64,000 nt of DNA from Arthrobacter bambusae. GTDB taxonomy: Bacteria > Actinomycetota > Actinomycetes > Actinomycetales > Micrococcaceae. Below are positions 16,581 to 26,261 of the stretch, piece by piece. A model generated the notes under the pieces. That model was not told the DNA's origin, ran no database searches, and saw only the letters and a program-made list of their open reading frames with translations. The number at the start of each line of letters is the position of its first letter. Positions within the stretch are counted from its first letter, which is position 1. Made by a program: the position numbers and the translations under genes. The DNA lies in contig NZ_JAUSSZ010000014.1 of assembly GCF_030812595.1 (NCBI RefSeq), positions 41,407 through 105,406 on the forward strand. Direction: 5' to 3'.

Positions 16581-18046
16581 TAGGCCACTTCTCTCAAGTT
16601 CGACTGTAATTTCTTATAGACAACCATATAAATACCGATTAGCCCTGCTGAGAAGATAGCGCCCGGACTGACGACCCCCAAGATCGCATAACTTAAGAGC
16701 GGTAGACCCGAAACTATAATTGAGATGCAAACACTCAATATCACTGCAGGTTTTTCGACAATGATACTGGATCTCTTCAGAGCAAGAAGTGTCGCGGCGA
16801 GCGTGACTACGCTCGCCGAGACCAATCCGGCGACAATCGCGAAGACACCCACCGTCGAGGCGAACACAAGTGCCACGGCTGCTTGGACGCTAACCGTTAG
16901 CAGGCCTACGACCAGCCAGGTTCTTCTTTGGCCAAGGGGCAAGAAGCACGAACCCGCTATCCACGCCAACGCACGAAGAGGTTCGCCAGCAAACGCGAAC
17001 ACGATCAGTGCAGTTGACGAATGAACCAGGGTCGGTACAAAAAGGATGCTGACTGCGAAGGGCGAGAGTGCAATTACAAGCGAGATAATCAATCCAAAGA
17101 ACGGGAGGATCCTCTTCGCGATCTCTGTGATCCTTTCGCCTATCAAGCCTCTATTGTCGATACTTGCAAGTTCCACAAGGGACGATGTAGCAACGGCTCC
17201 GAGGATCAAACTCATCGAGGTCGTCACGAGGAGAGCAACGGGCTGATACGGCGCGAGCTCGATCAACCCACGAAAATGGACGACAGTCGATCTTGAAGCC
17301 AACTCCGCGCCGGCAGCAAGCGCCCCCAGAACCAGGCTGGCTGATGCGAGGACAATGACCTCCTTGCGCCGGATTTTGTCCAGGCGTGGAAAGGCCAAGA
17401 ACCCACGCCGCGCCGTCCGGCAGATGAAAACAATCACAAGAAGCTGAACTCCGGGACCGCAAACCAGACTTAGAGCGGCTAGGGAACTATCCCCTGTGGC
17501 CATCAGTGCGGCAACTACAGCTCCGCCAACGAGAGCTGCGGTTAGAGCCGAAGCAACCAGTCTGCTAGTTTCTCGGCCTGCCTGAGCGGCAGCCAGGACT
17601 ATCTGACCTGCCACAGCAAGCGGAATGCCAGCTGCTGCAAAAATAGATTCCAATCCATACGCACTGCTGCCGAGGACAATCTGTGAAACCCCGGCATTGA
17701 GCGCTGTAATAACCACGACGAGCCCGAGCGAGAATGCAGCAGGCACCCACAGCAACCAACTCTGGGCCTGATCACGGGCCTTTCCGCTCAAGTCATTTCG
17801 TGCGAGAATCACTCTCGTCGCGGTAGCAAGTCCCGCGCCTCCGAGGGTGATCAGAAGCGTCTGCATTTGAGATAGCTGGCCAAACAGAGCTATGCCGTGG
17901 GCGCCCATTGTCATTCCGGCGACTTTGGTTCGAATGAGGCCTGGGACCATGAACCCAATGGACGCCATCGTCAGAAGGACGCTCGAAGTGAAAACCTTTC
18001 GTCCTGCCGAAGTTACGTCAATAGAGCTAACCATGGTGGTCGTCAC
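16580..18046 (-). CDS. Wzx-like polysaccharide flippase
   Basis: About 488 residues from GTG, or 484 from ATG 18034; both overlap the upstream gene. The protein is almost wholly hydrophobic with 12-14 predicted membrane segments, no large soluble domain, and the MATE/MOP-type N-terminus (VFTSSVLLTMASIGFMVPGLIRTKVAG). It would flip the undecaprenyl-linked repeat unit to the outer face for the polymerase. It lies among glycosyltransferases and is coupled on both sides. Local GC is lower than in the flanking housekeeping genes. Confidence 0.85.
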   Translation of the reverse strand: MTTTMVSSIDVTSAGRKVFTSSVLLTMASIGFMVPGLIRTKVAGMTMGAHGIALFGQLSQMQTLLITLGGAGLATATRVILARNDLSGKARDQAQSWLLWVPAAFSLGLVVVITALNAGVSQIVLGSSAYGLESIFAAAGIPLAVAGQIVLAAAQAGRETSRLVASALTAALVGGAVVAALMATGDSSLAALSLVCGPGVQLLVIVFICRTARRGFLAFPRLDKIRRKEVIVLASASLVLGALAAGAELASRSTVVHFRGLIELAPYQPVALLVTTSMSLILGAVATSSLVELASIDNRGLIGERITEIAKRILPFFGLIISLVIALSPFAVSILFVPTLVHSSTALIVFAFAGEPLRALAWIAGSCFLPLGQRRTWLVVGLLTVSVQAAVALVFASTVGVFAIVAGLVSASVVTLAATLLALKRSSIIVEKPAVILSVCISIIVSGLPLLSYAILGVVSPGAIFSAGLIGIYMVVYKKLQSNLREVA

Positions 18047-18854
18047 CGATTACAATCCGGCGAAGAGCGAGATCGCGCGCGTACCTCAGTCTCTGGCGAA
18101 CATATTGCTTTGAGCCGTCGATCATCCATGAACCGCGTATTTGATTACCGCCAGTGTGCCGTTCTTCTACTCGACTGCGCCAATAATTAGCATGCATGAC
18201 ATAGGCCGCAGAATCGAGCCGTGCTCGCTCGTACACCACGCTCTGAGTTCTTGAATTAGTAAACTTCAAATCGGAGTGTGTTTGCCTTAATCGCAACATA
18301 AGGTCCAGATCTTCCGCAACCGGGAAGGTTTGATCATACCCCCCGACCGATTTCAAAAGTTCGGTTGGAAGCAGCATAGAAGGATGGGCAACTGGTGTTC
18401 TGAACGTTGAGAGCAGAGCCTCCGTATCGGCGAAATTATCAGGCCAACGAGCTCCGGAATAAACGCCTTTGCGTTTGTCCTTCCATACAAGTTGGGTTCC
18501 TACGACTGACTTCCCATCTAGAGCAAGCGGAATCGTTTCCTGAAGTCGATGCGGAAGGGAGTAGTCATCAGCATCTTGGATTGCAACAAAGTCAGTTGTA
18601 ATCGCTTCGAGCCCACGGTTTCGAGAGCCAGATCGACCGAGGCGCCGTTCATTTCTAATTACTTCCACGCCATCTAGCGAAGAAGCGACATAAAGCGTTC
18701 GATCTGCCGACGCATCATCAACAACAACCACATGGACAACGCCATCGTAATCCTGGCTCAGAGCGGATTCCGCTGCTCGCCTAATCGTTGTCTCAGCGTT
18801 TCTTGCTGCTATTAAAAAAGAGACTGAGGGCGTCAACATAGATTCAAAGACCAC
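18027..18854 (-). CDS. family 2 glycosyltransferase
   Basis: 275 residues with a canonical GT-A start: VSFLIAARNAETTIRRAAES, VVVDDASADRT, a GSRNRGLEAITTDFVAIQDADDYSLPHR block holding the DAD metal motif, and a later 'FPVAEDLDLMLRL' with the ED acceptor motif. It is the first gene of the four-gene minus-strand group and overlaps the flippase start. It probably adds one sugar to the growing unit; donor unknown. Confidence 0.85.
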   Translation of the reverse strand: MVFESMLTPSVSFLIAARNAETTIRRAAESALSQDYDGVVHVVVVDDASADRTLYVASSLDGVEVIRNERRLGRSGSRNRGLEAITTDFVAIQDADDYSLPHRLQETIPLALDGKSVVGTQLVWKDKRKGVYSGARWPDNFADTEALLSTFRTPVAHPSMLLPTELLKSVGGYDQTFPVAEDLDLMLRLRQTHSDLKFTNSRTQSVVYERARLDSAAYVMHANYWRSRVEERHTGGNQIRGSWMIDGSKQYVRQRLRYARDLALRRIVIGDDHHG

Positions 18855-19358
18855 CTTATGGATTACGGATCAATAGACACTGATCATTTGAATTCGAGTG
18901 ACTTTCGCGCCCGTAGCTTGCAACTGGATACGAGATCTTGCGTCAATCGTCCTAAATCCGACCCTGTCGCGGTCCACGCTGTGATGGTGCCAGACCTAGG
19001 CAAATTTCCCCCAAAGTTTCCTAAACTGCCGACTATAACGCTGGAGACTGGTAGACGTGCTCGTCCCTATCGCACAGCGTGAACAAATCGGCTGTAGCTA
19101 TAGACCCACACAGCTCATTGCTTCGTGCACGTCGGATACGAGCTGAAGACACCCCCAAGACGCCGATCTCCATTCCCTGAACCGCTGGCCGCAGTGATGA
19201 CTGACTTCGTAAGTGTGACACACACGGGATACCGTTACGACCGGCTTTTGGTGCCGGGGGTCCTCCCTTATGATGAACTCGCATCTACAGGTCTAGTGCC
19301 TGCGCATTCGTTGCTGGTGTTGCTCACGGCTACATCACTTCTCTTACTGGGGGCCCTC
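18855..19358. other. divergent intergenic region between GT2 and gmd
   Basis: About 500 bases between a minus-strand and a plus-strand operon, so it must contain both promoters. A TATAAC hexamer near 19035 is a possible -10 box. An open frame runs from 19125 into gmd and would add 78 residues with a hydrophobic stretch (SLLVLLTATSLLLLGALL). GMD proteins begin at the conserved TKRAFITG, so that extension is judged non-coding or a remnant of another gene. Confidence 0.4.
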
Positions 19359-20387
19359 TTGACTAAACGCGCATTCATCACCGGCATCACAGGGCAAGAC
19401 GGGTCCTACTTGGCTGAGCTACTTCTCAGTAAAGGCTACGAGGTCCATGGACTCATTCGCCGAGCATCGACATTCAACACCGCGCGTATCGATCACCTTT
19501 ACGTCGACCCTCATGATCCGAAGGCAAAGCTCTTCCTCCACTACGGTGATCTCAGCGATGGAGCCAGGCTCGTCACGTTGTTGGCGGATATCAAACCGGA
19601 CGAGGTCTACAACCTCGCGGCGCAGTCTCACGTCAGAGTGTCTTTCGACGAGCCCGAACACACTGGAGACACGACTGGAGTCGGATCCATCCGACTACTT
19701 GAAGCGGTCAGGATGTCTGGGATTGACACCAAGTTCTATCAGGCGTCTTCTTCTGAGATGTTCGGCGCTACACCCCCGCCACAGAATGAGGAGACTCCGT
19801 TCTACCCCCGTTCTCCCTATGGCGCAGCCAAGGTCTACAGCTACTGGGTGACAAAAAACTACCGTGAAGCATATGGGATGTTTGCGGTCAACGGAATCCT
19901 GTTCAACCACGAGTCACCCCGACGCGGTGAGACTTTCGTGACACGGAAGATCACCAGGGCGGTGGCCGCGATCAAGGCCGGTCAGCAAGACTTGCTCTAC
20001 ATGGGGAACCTCGACGCGGTCCGCGACTGGGGCTATGCCGCTGAGTATGTAGAGGGCATGTGGCGAATGCTCCAAGTTGACGAACCGGACGATTACGTCT
20101 TGGCTACCGGCGGCGACTACACCGTCCGAGACTTCCTGCAGATCTCCTTTGAGCACGCTGGCCTCAATTGGGAGGACCACGTTCGCTTTGACGAGCGTTA
20201 CCTCCGTCCGACAGAAGTAGACGCGCTCGTGGGCGATGCATCGAAAGCACAGGAGAAACTCGGTTGGAAGGCAACCGTCCATACCCCTGAGCTCGCTCGA
20301 ATTATGGTGGATGCTGATATTGAAGCTTTGAAGCACGCCGGAAATCAATGGATTGATGGCGTAGACCTCGATAGTTGGAAGAACTGA
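19359..20387 (+). CDS. gmd: GDP-mannose 4,6-dehydratase
   Basis: About 342 residues from TTG (GGGGG upstream), the usual length for the family. The extended SDR fold starts with KRAFITGITGQDGSYLAELL (NADP-binding TGxxGxxG). The catalytic block has SSSEMFG and Tyr154-x3-Lys158 (YGAAK). The substrate loop NHESPRRGETFVTRKI is diagnostic for GMD. It converts GDP-D-mannose to GDP-4-keto-6-deoxymannose. The stop overlaps the fcl start (TGATG), so the two enzymes of GDP-L-fucose synthesis are coupled. Confidence 0.95.
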   Translation: MTKRAFITGITGQDGSYLAELLLSKGYEVHGLIRRASTFNTARIDHLYVDPHDPKAKLFLHYGDLSDGARLVTLLADIKPDEVYNLAAQSHVRVSFDEPEHTGDTTGVGSIRLLEAVRMSGIDTKFYQASSSEMFGATPPPQNEETPFYPRSPYGAAKVYSYWVTKNYREAYGMFAVNGILFNHESPRRGETFVTRKITRAVAAIKAGQQDLLYMGNLDAVRDWGYAAEYVEGMWRMLQVDEPDDYVLATGGDYTVRDFLQISFEHAGLNWEDHVRFDERYLRPTEVDALVGDASKAQEKLGWKATVHTPELARIMVDADIEALKHAGNQWIDGVDLDSWKN

Positions 20388-21361
20388 TGTCACAGACTGC
20401 CGCATTCAAGCCCGGCGACCTAGACCGCGACTCGACTTTCTATGTTGCTGGACACCGCGGGCTTGTGGGCTCCGCCATCTGGCGCAGGCTGGAGAACGAG
20501 GGCTTTATGGACCTTGTCGGTAAGGCTTCCAACGAACTGGATCTAAAAAACCGCGAGGCTGTTTTCAACTTCTTCGCCCAAACCAAGCCACGCTATGTGG
20601 TCTTGGCGGCCGCAAAAGTGGGCGGGATCCTCGCGAATAGCACATACCCCGTGGACTTCCTGAGCGACAATTTGCGAATCCAGGTGAATGTTCTTGATGC
20701 GGCGCGCGAGCATGGGGTCGAACGGCTACTCTTCCTTGGGTCATCCTGCATCTATCCGAAGTTCGCTGAGCAACCTATCCGCGAAGATTCACTGCTCACA
20801 GGCCACCTTGAACCGACCAATGACGCCTATGCGATCGCGAAAATCGCAGGCATCATGCAGGTGCAGGCAGTCCGCCGGCAGTATGGGCTCCCGTGGATAT
20901 CTGCCATGCCCACTAACCTTTATGGAGCGGGCGACAACTTCTCGCCGGAAGGCTCTCACGTCCTGCCAGCACTGATTCGCCGCTACGACGAAGCTGCCAG
21001 GTCCGGCACTCCAGTGGTCACCAACTGGGGCACCGGGTCGCCCCGCCGAGAATTCCTCCACGTAGACGACATGGCCGCGGCTTGCCTTCACCTGCTCGAG
21101 AACTACGACGGGCCGGAACAGGTCAACGTCGGAACCGGGATGGACGTAACTATCAAGGAACTCGCCGAGATTGTGGCAAAATCCGTTGGCTTCTCCGGTG
21201 CCATCGAATGGGACACTTCCAAGCCCGACGGCACGCCACGAAAGCTACTAGACGTTTCCAAGCTGTCCGACGCCGGATGGTCTGCTTCCATTGGTTTGGA
21301 AGAAGGAATCACGGCGACGGTGGACTGGTACAGATCAAATTTGACCGAAATCCGTAACTGA
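20387..21361 (+). CDS. fcl: GDP-L-fucose synthase
   Basis: 324 residues; ATG overlaps the gmd stop. SDR features: FYVAGHRGLVGSAIWRRL at the start, LAAAKVGGILANSTYPVDF, FLGSSCIYPK, and the catalytic Tyr148-x3-Lys152 (YAIAK). The protein is an NADPH-dependent 3,5-epimerase/4-reductase that makes GDP-L-fucose, the donor for the GT11 enzyme encoded at 15759. The pairing of gmd, fcl and GT11 in one locus is the direct evidence for a fucosylated glycan. Confidence 0.95.
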   Translation: MSQTAAFKPGDLDRDSTFYVAGHRGLVGSAIWRRLENEGFMDLVGKASNELDLKNREAVFNFFAQTKPRYVVLAAAKVGGILANSTYPVDFLSDNLRIQVNVLDAAREHGVERLLFLGSSCIYPKFAEQPIREDSLLTGHLEPTNDAYAIAKIAGIMQVQAVRRQYGLPWISAMPTNLYGAGDNFSPEGSHVLPALIRRYDEAARSGTPVVTNWGTGSPRREFLHVDDMAAACLHLLENYDGPEQVNVGTGMDVTIKELAEIVAKSVGFSGAIEWDTSKPDGTPRKLLDVSKLSDAGWSASIGLEEGITATVDWYRSNLTEIRN

Positions 21362-21387
21362 GAAGTCTGAGCGGCACTCAAGTTTGA

Positions 21388-22836
21388 ATGGGGGATCCTT
21401 TGAGTCAGGAGGCAAATTGGAGGGTACGCACATCGCGTACTCTCCGAATAGTCGACGCCTTTGTCATTATCTGGGCGGTGGCAGGTGCGTACGGCATCCG
21501 GTTTGGCCTTGACTCGGGTTTCACCGTCTCCGGACGAGATTCCAGCTACGTCTGGCTCTCAATAGTCCTGGCCATTACTTGGTGGCTCATGCTTGGGGCG
21601 TGGAGCACGAGGCAAAGCAGAATCCTCGGTTCCGGACCTGACGAGTACAAGCGTGTAGCGGCGGCGTCCCTTTGGCTGTTCGGTTTTGTTGCAATCTTCT
21701 CTTATGTCTTTCGTGTGGATACGGCTCGCGGGTATGTAGGAATCGCCTTACCGGCTGGCCTTGTCGGGCTGCTTTTGGCTCGATGGCTCCTCCGTCAGCA
21801 TCTGAGCGTCCACCGACAGCTGGGCCGACGGATGTCGCGGCTTATGCTGCTTGGCGGTTCCAGTGGGATCGTCCACCTAGCAGAGACCCTGGTGCGCGAG
21901 AAGCATGCGGGCTACGTGCCGGTTGCCGCCTACACGCCCGGCGACGCATCCCCCTCCCCGGAATTGATGGACCTCGGACTGCCCGTTCTAGGGTATGAAC
22001 CTGAGACGCATTCAATTCTTGACTCCCTAGAGCGATGCCACGCCGATGCCGTGGCCATATCGGCAGGCGTGCAGCTCCACCCAAGGATCCTTCGCCAGCT
22101 CGGATGGGAATTGGCTAACCGAAACGTGGGGCTCATCATGGCCCCGGCCCTCACCGATATTGCCGGTCCCCGTATCCATACGCAGCAAGTTGCTGGCTTG
22201 CCCCTTATTCATGTCACGACGCCCTCCCTTGAGGCCGGTCAACGGGTCGCGAAACGGCTTTTCGACATCGTGGTTTCCGCTGGCCTTACCGTCCTCTTTT
22301 CCCCGTTACTTGCAGCCCTCGTTCTGTTGGTGAGGTTCGACAGTCCTGGCCCTATCCTCTTTCGACAGGAACGCGTGGGGTTTGAAGGCACCCCTTTCAA
22401 AATGCTCAAATTCCGCTCGATGGTGTCGGATGCCGAGTCACGGCTCGCTGAGCTAGCTGACCGGAATGAAGGCAATGGGCTTCTGTTCAAAGTCAAAAAC
22501 GATCCACGCATCACACGCGTTGGAGGATTCCTCCGCAGATACAGCCTCGATGAGCTTCCGCAGTTGTTTAACGTTTTGGCCGGGTCAATGAGCTTGGTGG
22601 GCCCCAGACCTCCTCTACCGAGTGAAGTGGAGGCCTACGAACGAGATGTGCGACGTCGGCTTCTAGTCAAACCAGGGGTTACAGGGCTTTGGCAGGTCAG
22701 TGGAAGATCCAATCTTTCCTGGCAAGACTCCGTCCGCTTGGATCTCTACTACGTGGAAAACTGGTCATTGGCCGGGGACCTCATCATCTTGCTCCGCACC
22801 GCCCGGGCCGTCCTCGGCGGCCATGGCGCCTACTAA
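21388..22836 (+). CDS. polyprenyl-phosphate hexose-1-phosphate transferase (priming glycosyltransferase)
   Basis: 482 residues from ATG; TTG 21400 directly behind GGGGGATCC is an equally good start, since the BY-kinase gene has the same GGGGGATCC-TTG arrangement. The N-terminus holds about five membrane helices. A Rossmann-like middle domain (LMLLGGSSGIVHLAETL) follows. The C-terminal bacterial sugar-transferase domain (from ~residue 290) has RLFDIVVS, GPILFRQERVG, FKMLKFRSM, 'RRYSLDELPQLFNVL', SLVGPRPPLP and KPGVTGLWQVSGRS. It loads the first sugar phosphate on undecaprenyl phosphate. Glucose or galactose is likely but not provable here. Confidence 0.92.
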   Translation: MGDPLSQEANWRVRTSRTLRIVDAFVIIWAVAGAYGIRFGLDSGFTVSGRDSSYVWLSIVLAITWWLMLGAWSTRQSRILGSGPDEYKRVAAASLWLFGFVAIFSYVFRVDTARGYVGIALPAGLVGLLLARWLLRQHLSVHRQLGRRMSRLMLLGGSSGIVHLAETLVREKHAGYVPVAAYTPGDASPSPELMDLGLPVLGYEPETHSILDSLERCHADAVAISAGVQLHPRILRQLGWELANRNVGLIMAPALTDIAGPRIHTQQVAGLPLIHVTTPSLEAGQRVAKRLFDIVVSAGLTVLFSPLLAALVLLVRFDSPGPILFRQERVGFEGTPFKMLKFRSMVSDAESRLAELADRNEGNGLLFKVKNDPRITRVGGFLRRYSLDELPQLFNVLAGSMSLVGPRPPLPSEVEAYERDVRRRLLVKPGVTGLWQVSGRSNLSWQDSVRLDLYYVENWSLAGDLIILLRTARAVLGGHGAY

Positions 22837-22880
22837 CCAATTTTTGACGCAGGAACGACCCTCTGGGGGAAGGCAACACA

Positions 22881-24194
22881 ATGCGCATATCAGTCATCGG
22901 CTGCGGTTATCTCGGGGCTGTGCACGCTGCCTGCATGGCCCAGCTTGGCCACGAGGTAGTTGGCATCGACGTTGACAAGCAGAAGATCAGCACCCTCTCC
23001 GCGGCCCGAGCCCCGTTCTTCGAACCCGGGTTGGATGAACTCCTTCGAGATGTGCAGGACACTGGACGGCTGTCCTTCACCACGGACGTATCCGCGGCCG
23101 ATGGCAGCTCTGTCCACTTCATCTGCGTGGGAACACCCCAGAAGAAAGGCGAAAACGGCGCAGACCTCCGCCATGTTGATGCCGCTGTGGCGGCGCTGCT
23201 GCCCTACGTTCGGCCAGGCGACATTGTGGTCGGAAAGTCAACAGTCCCGGTAGGGACTGCTTCCCGTCTGGCAGACGTCCTGCTCGAAAACGAACCCGGA
23301 GCACATCTCGTGTGGAATCCCGAATTCCTGCGCGAAGGTCATGCCGTCCAAGACACGCTTTCGCCGGACCGTTTGGTGTACGGCGTGCCAGATGGCTCGG
23401 AAGATCACTCCGCCGTCTCGGTGTTGGACGAGGTGTACGGCGCTTCCCTCTCCGGGGGAACACGTCGATTAGTCACCGACCACCCCACCGCGGAACTTGT
23501 CAAAGCCGCAGCCAACTCCTTCCTCGCGACCAAAATCTCTTTTATCAATGCGATGGCCGAGGTCTGCGAAGCAGCGGGGGCTGACGTCACGCGGCTGGCC
23601 GATGCAATCGGACTCGATGACAGGATCGGGCGGAAGTTCCTCAACGCCGGGATCGGTTTTGGTGGAGGCTGCCTCCCGAAAGACATCCGGGCTTTCATGG
23701 CAAGGGCCGGGGAACTTGGCGCCGATCAGGCGTTGACCTTCCTGCGGGAAGTGGATTCCATCAACATGCGCCGCCGAACGCGCGTCGTTGAGCTCACCCG
23801 CGAACTTTGCGGTGGAAGCCTCCTGGGCCAACGCATCACAGTGCTCGGTGCTGCCTTCAAACCGGAAAGCGACGACGTCCGGGACTCGCCGGCGCTCAGC
23901 ATCGCTGCACAACTCCAACTCCAAGGAGCCGTAGTGACAGTCACAGATCCGAAAGCGCTTGAGAACGCAGCGAAGCGATTCCCTGAGCTGCAGTACGAAC
24001 CCGATCTGGATACGGCGATGGCAGGAGCCGATACTCTGCTTTTGCTCACCGAATGGCAACAGTACAAAGCCCTTGACCCCTTCGAGGTGAGTAGTGGCGT
24101 CTCCGCACTCAGGATCCTCGACGGACGGAACGTACTCGACGCTGCCAAATGGCGTGCGGCAGGTTGGCACTACCGCGGACTCGGAAGGCCATAG
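22881..24194 (+). CDS. ugd: UDP-glucose 6-dehydrogenase
   Basis: 437 residues; ATG with GGGGGAAGG upstream. NAD-binding start MRISVIGCGYLGAVHAACMA, the GTPQKKGENGADL block, WNPEFLREGHAV, and the catalytic cysteine (Cys264) in GFGGGCLPKDIRAF. The C-terminal UDP-binding domain has VLGAAFKPESDDVRDSPAL. It makes UDP-glucuronate from the UDP-glucose supplied by galU at 28.7 kb, so the polymer probably contains glucuronic acid or a derivative. It lies two bases before the DUF4012 gene. Confidence 0.95.
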   Translation: MRISVIGCGYLGAVHAACMAQLGHEVVGIDVDKQKISTLSAARAPFFEPGLDELLRDVQDTGRLSFTTDVSAADGSSVHFICVGTPQKKGENGADLRHVDAAVAALLPYVRPGDIVVGKSTVPVGTASRLADVLLENEPGAHLVWNPEFLREGHAVQDTLSPDRLVYGVPDGSEDHSAVSVLDEVYGASLSGGTRRLVTDHPTAELVKAAANSFLATKISFINAMAEVCEAAGADVTRLADAIGLDDRIGRKFLNAGIGFGGGCLPKDIRAFMARAGELGADQALTFLREVDSINMRRRTRVVELTRELCGGSLLGQRITVLGAAFKPESDDVRDSPALSIAAQLQLQGAVVTVTDPKALENAAKRFPELQYEPDLDTAMAGADTLLLLTEWQQYKALDPFEVSSGVSALRILDGRNVLDAAKWRAAGWHYRGLGRP

Positions 24195-24196
24195 GC

Positions 24197-26080
24197 ATGA
24201 CGGAAATTCAACGATCCGAGAAGGATCAAGGCGAAGCAAAAGCCCGAGGCGTTCGTAAAACCGCGCTCGCTGGCAAGGACCGCCCTCGACTTTGGACCAT
24301 AGGAATCTGCGTCGCTGCCCTTTTTGTGATCGGTGGAATTACCACGCTGTGGTTAGGGGCGAAGGCGGCCACGATCAAGTCAGAACTCGAGGCCTCGACG
24401 CAGCTGATACCCGAACTCAAGGAAAGCGTCCTCCAGAACCGTCCGGCGGACGCGTCCTCGATAGCCGACCAGCTACAGCACCATACCTCTACGGCCCGGG
24501 AAGCCGCATCCGACCCTCTTTGGTCCTTAGCTTCTGCACTTCCCTGGCTCGGCGCGAACTTCTCCGCGGCCACCGAGATTGCACGTTCCGCGGACGACGT
24601 CGCAACCCAAGGCGTTGCTCCTTTGGTGAAGGTTTACGACTCCGTGAATTGGGACAAACTCGTGCCCAGCGCAAGCGGAACAAACTTGGAGCCGCTCCGC
24701 AAGGCAGCTCCAGCTGTGACCTCCGCTGCACACGCTGTACGTGCTTCGTCTGAGCGATTGAATGCTATAGACAATGGCAGCTTGATTCCCCAAATCGCCG
24801 CACCGCTAAAACAGGCACAGGAACAACTTAGCTCAGTCGTCGACGAGCTAGACTCAGCCGCCGATGCGGCAAGCCTGGCCCCAGTGATGCTTGGCGCCGA
24901 TCAGACGAGGCACTATCTACTCCTCGTACAGAACAACGCAGAGGCTCGCGCCACTGGCGGGATTCCCGGCGCCTTGGCAGTGCTCACCGCGGACAAAGGG
25001 AAACTCAGCCTTACCGCGGAGAGCAGCGCCACGGCCCTTGGCCGATTTGATCCGCCCGTGCCTGTGGACGAGGAACAACAGCGCATCTACAGCACCCGTA
25101 TGGGAATGTTCATGCAAGACGTGAACTTCACCCCGGACTTCCCCACTGCAGCAACCACAGCCTTGAAAATGTGGGAACAGAAGAAGGGCGAGCATCTGGA
25201 CGGCGCTATTTCGATTGACCCGGTGGCACTCGGATACATTCTGGACGCCACAGGACCCATCTCTCTTCACGATCCGCAGCTCGCGGCGCTTACTGCGGGG
25301 AAACTGCCGAACCAGCTTTCGGGCAAGAACGTTGTGAAGACACTGCTTTCGGACGTCTACGCGCAGATCGAGGACCCGAAGGTCCAGGATGTCTACTTTG
25401 CAGCCGTAGCGAAGGAAATCTTTGGAGCCCTCTCATCGGGCAAGGGAGAGGCTAAGAGCCTACTTGCCGGCGTCGGTAAGGGCGTGGATGAGCACCGGGT
25501 TCTACTTTGGTCCTCGGACGCCAACGAACAGTCAGTTCTTGGCAAGTATCCTTTCAGCGGTTCTATTTCCGGCCCGAGTGTTCCGGCGGCTCAGTTCGGT
25601 GCGTACTTCAATGACGGCACGGGTGCCAAAATGGACTACTACGTGAAGAGCACCGTGCAGTTGTTCACGCAATGCCCTGTAGCCGGCTATGGAACGGTCA
25701 AAATGCGAATCACGAGTACGAACACCGCGCCCACGGATGCGGCCACCTCCTTACCCTCCTATGTGACCGGCGCCGGAGCCTATGGCGTTCCGGCCGGCAC
25801 GGCCCAAACCAACTTAATTGCCTACGGACCGGCCCAATCCCAGATTGAAACCGCCACACAAGACGGGAACAATGTCCCCTTCGGCGCGGGGCAGCATGAC
25901 AACCGGCCAGTCGGCACGCTCTCAGTTCGCCTGGCTCCGGGACAAAGCAGCGTTGTCGAATTCACCTTCGGAAAAATCGTGCAGCAAGGCCAGCCCGAAG
26001 TCGTTGTTACACCAAGCGTCGAATCCATGGACAAAGTAATACTCCAGACTCAATCGGAGAGCTGCGGCGCCGTTAAATAA
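24197..26080 (+). CDS. DUF4012-family membrane-anchored protein
   Basis: About 627 residues; ATG two bases after the ugd stop. A short basic cytoplasmic N-terminus and one membrane segment (~33-53, WTIGICVAALFVIGGITTLWL) precede a coiled-coil-prone extracellular part (residues 60-200). The conserved DUF4012 body follows, with HYLLLVQNNAEARATGGIPGA and later DVNFTPDFPTAA and 'GAISIDPVALGYILDATG'. DUF4012 proteins are common beside actinobacterial exopolysaccharide genes and somewhat resemble LCP-type extracellular domains. No biochemical role is established. Its coupling to ugd suggests export or wall attachment of the polymer. Confidence 0.85.
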   Translation: MTEIQRSEKDQGEAKARGVRKTALAGKDRPRLWTIGICVAALFVIGGITTLWLGAKAATIKSELEASTQLIPELKESVLQNRPADASSIADQLQHHTSTAREAASDPLWSLASALPWLGANFSAATEIARSADDVATQGVAPLVKVYDSVNWDKLVPSASGTNLEPLRKAAPAVTSAAHAVRASSERLNAIDNGSLIPQIAAPLKQAQEQLSSVVDELDSAADAASLAPVMLGADQTRHYLLLVQNNAEARATGGIPGALAVLTADKGKLSLTAESSATALGRFDPPVPVDEEQQRIYSTRMGMFMQDVNFTPDFPTAATTALKMWEQKKGEHLDGAISIDPVALGYILDATGPISLHDPQLAALTAGKLPNQLSGKNVVKTLLSDVYAQIEDPKVQDVYFAAVAKEIFGALSSGKGEAKSLLAGVGKGVDEHRVLLWSSDANEQSVLGKYPFSGSISGPSVPAAQFGAYFNDGTGAKMDYYVKSTVQLFTQCPVAGYGTVKMRITSTNTAPTDAATSLPSYVTGAGAYGVPAGTAQTNLIAYGPAQSQIETATQDGNNVPFGAGQHDNRPVGTLSVRLAPGQSSVVEFTFGKIVQQGQPEVVVTPSVESMDKVILQTQSESCGAVK

Positions 26081-26128
26081 ACGAGGCGTTAAGCCTTTGT
26101 AACGTCCTTGGATTTACTTTGCGTAAGT

Positions 26129-26139
26129 ACCCTTAGGGT
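26129..26139. promoter_or_regulatory. short palindrome ACCCT-T-AGGGT
   Basis: A perfect 11-base palindrome lies in the ~180-base gap ahead of the LANTG surface-protein gene, about 120 bases before its start. It may be an operator; nothing else identifies a regulator. Confidence 0.25.
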
Positions 26140-26261
26140 GGTAGCTTCGGTGTGGGGTAGGTCTCAGATTTCAGTTCACGTGTTCGTGGTGGATGGAATC
26201 GCATCACCACAATGAATTACGTATCAGGTCTCAAGCATGTACCAGGTCTCAGGGGGACAAA

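Noticed and set aside
19125..19358. N-terminal extension of gmd with a hydrophobic stretch
   Set aside because: GMD proteins begin at the conserved TKRAFITG. A TTG with a GGGGG run upstream starts there, and a membrane segment on this cytosolic enzyme is not expected.
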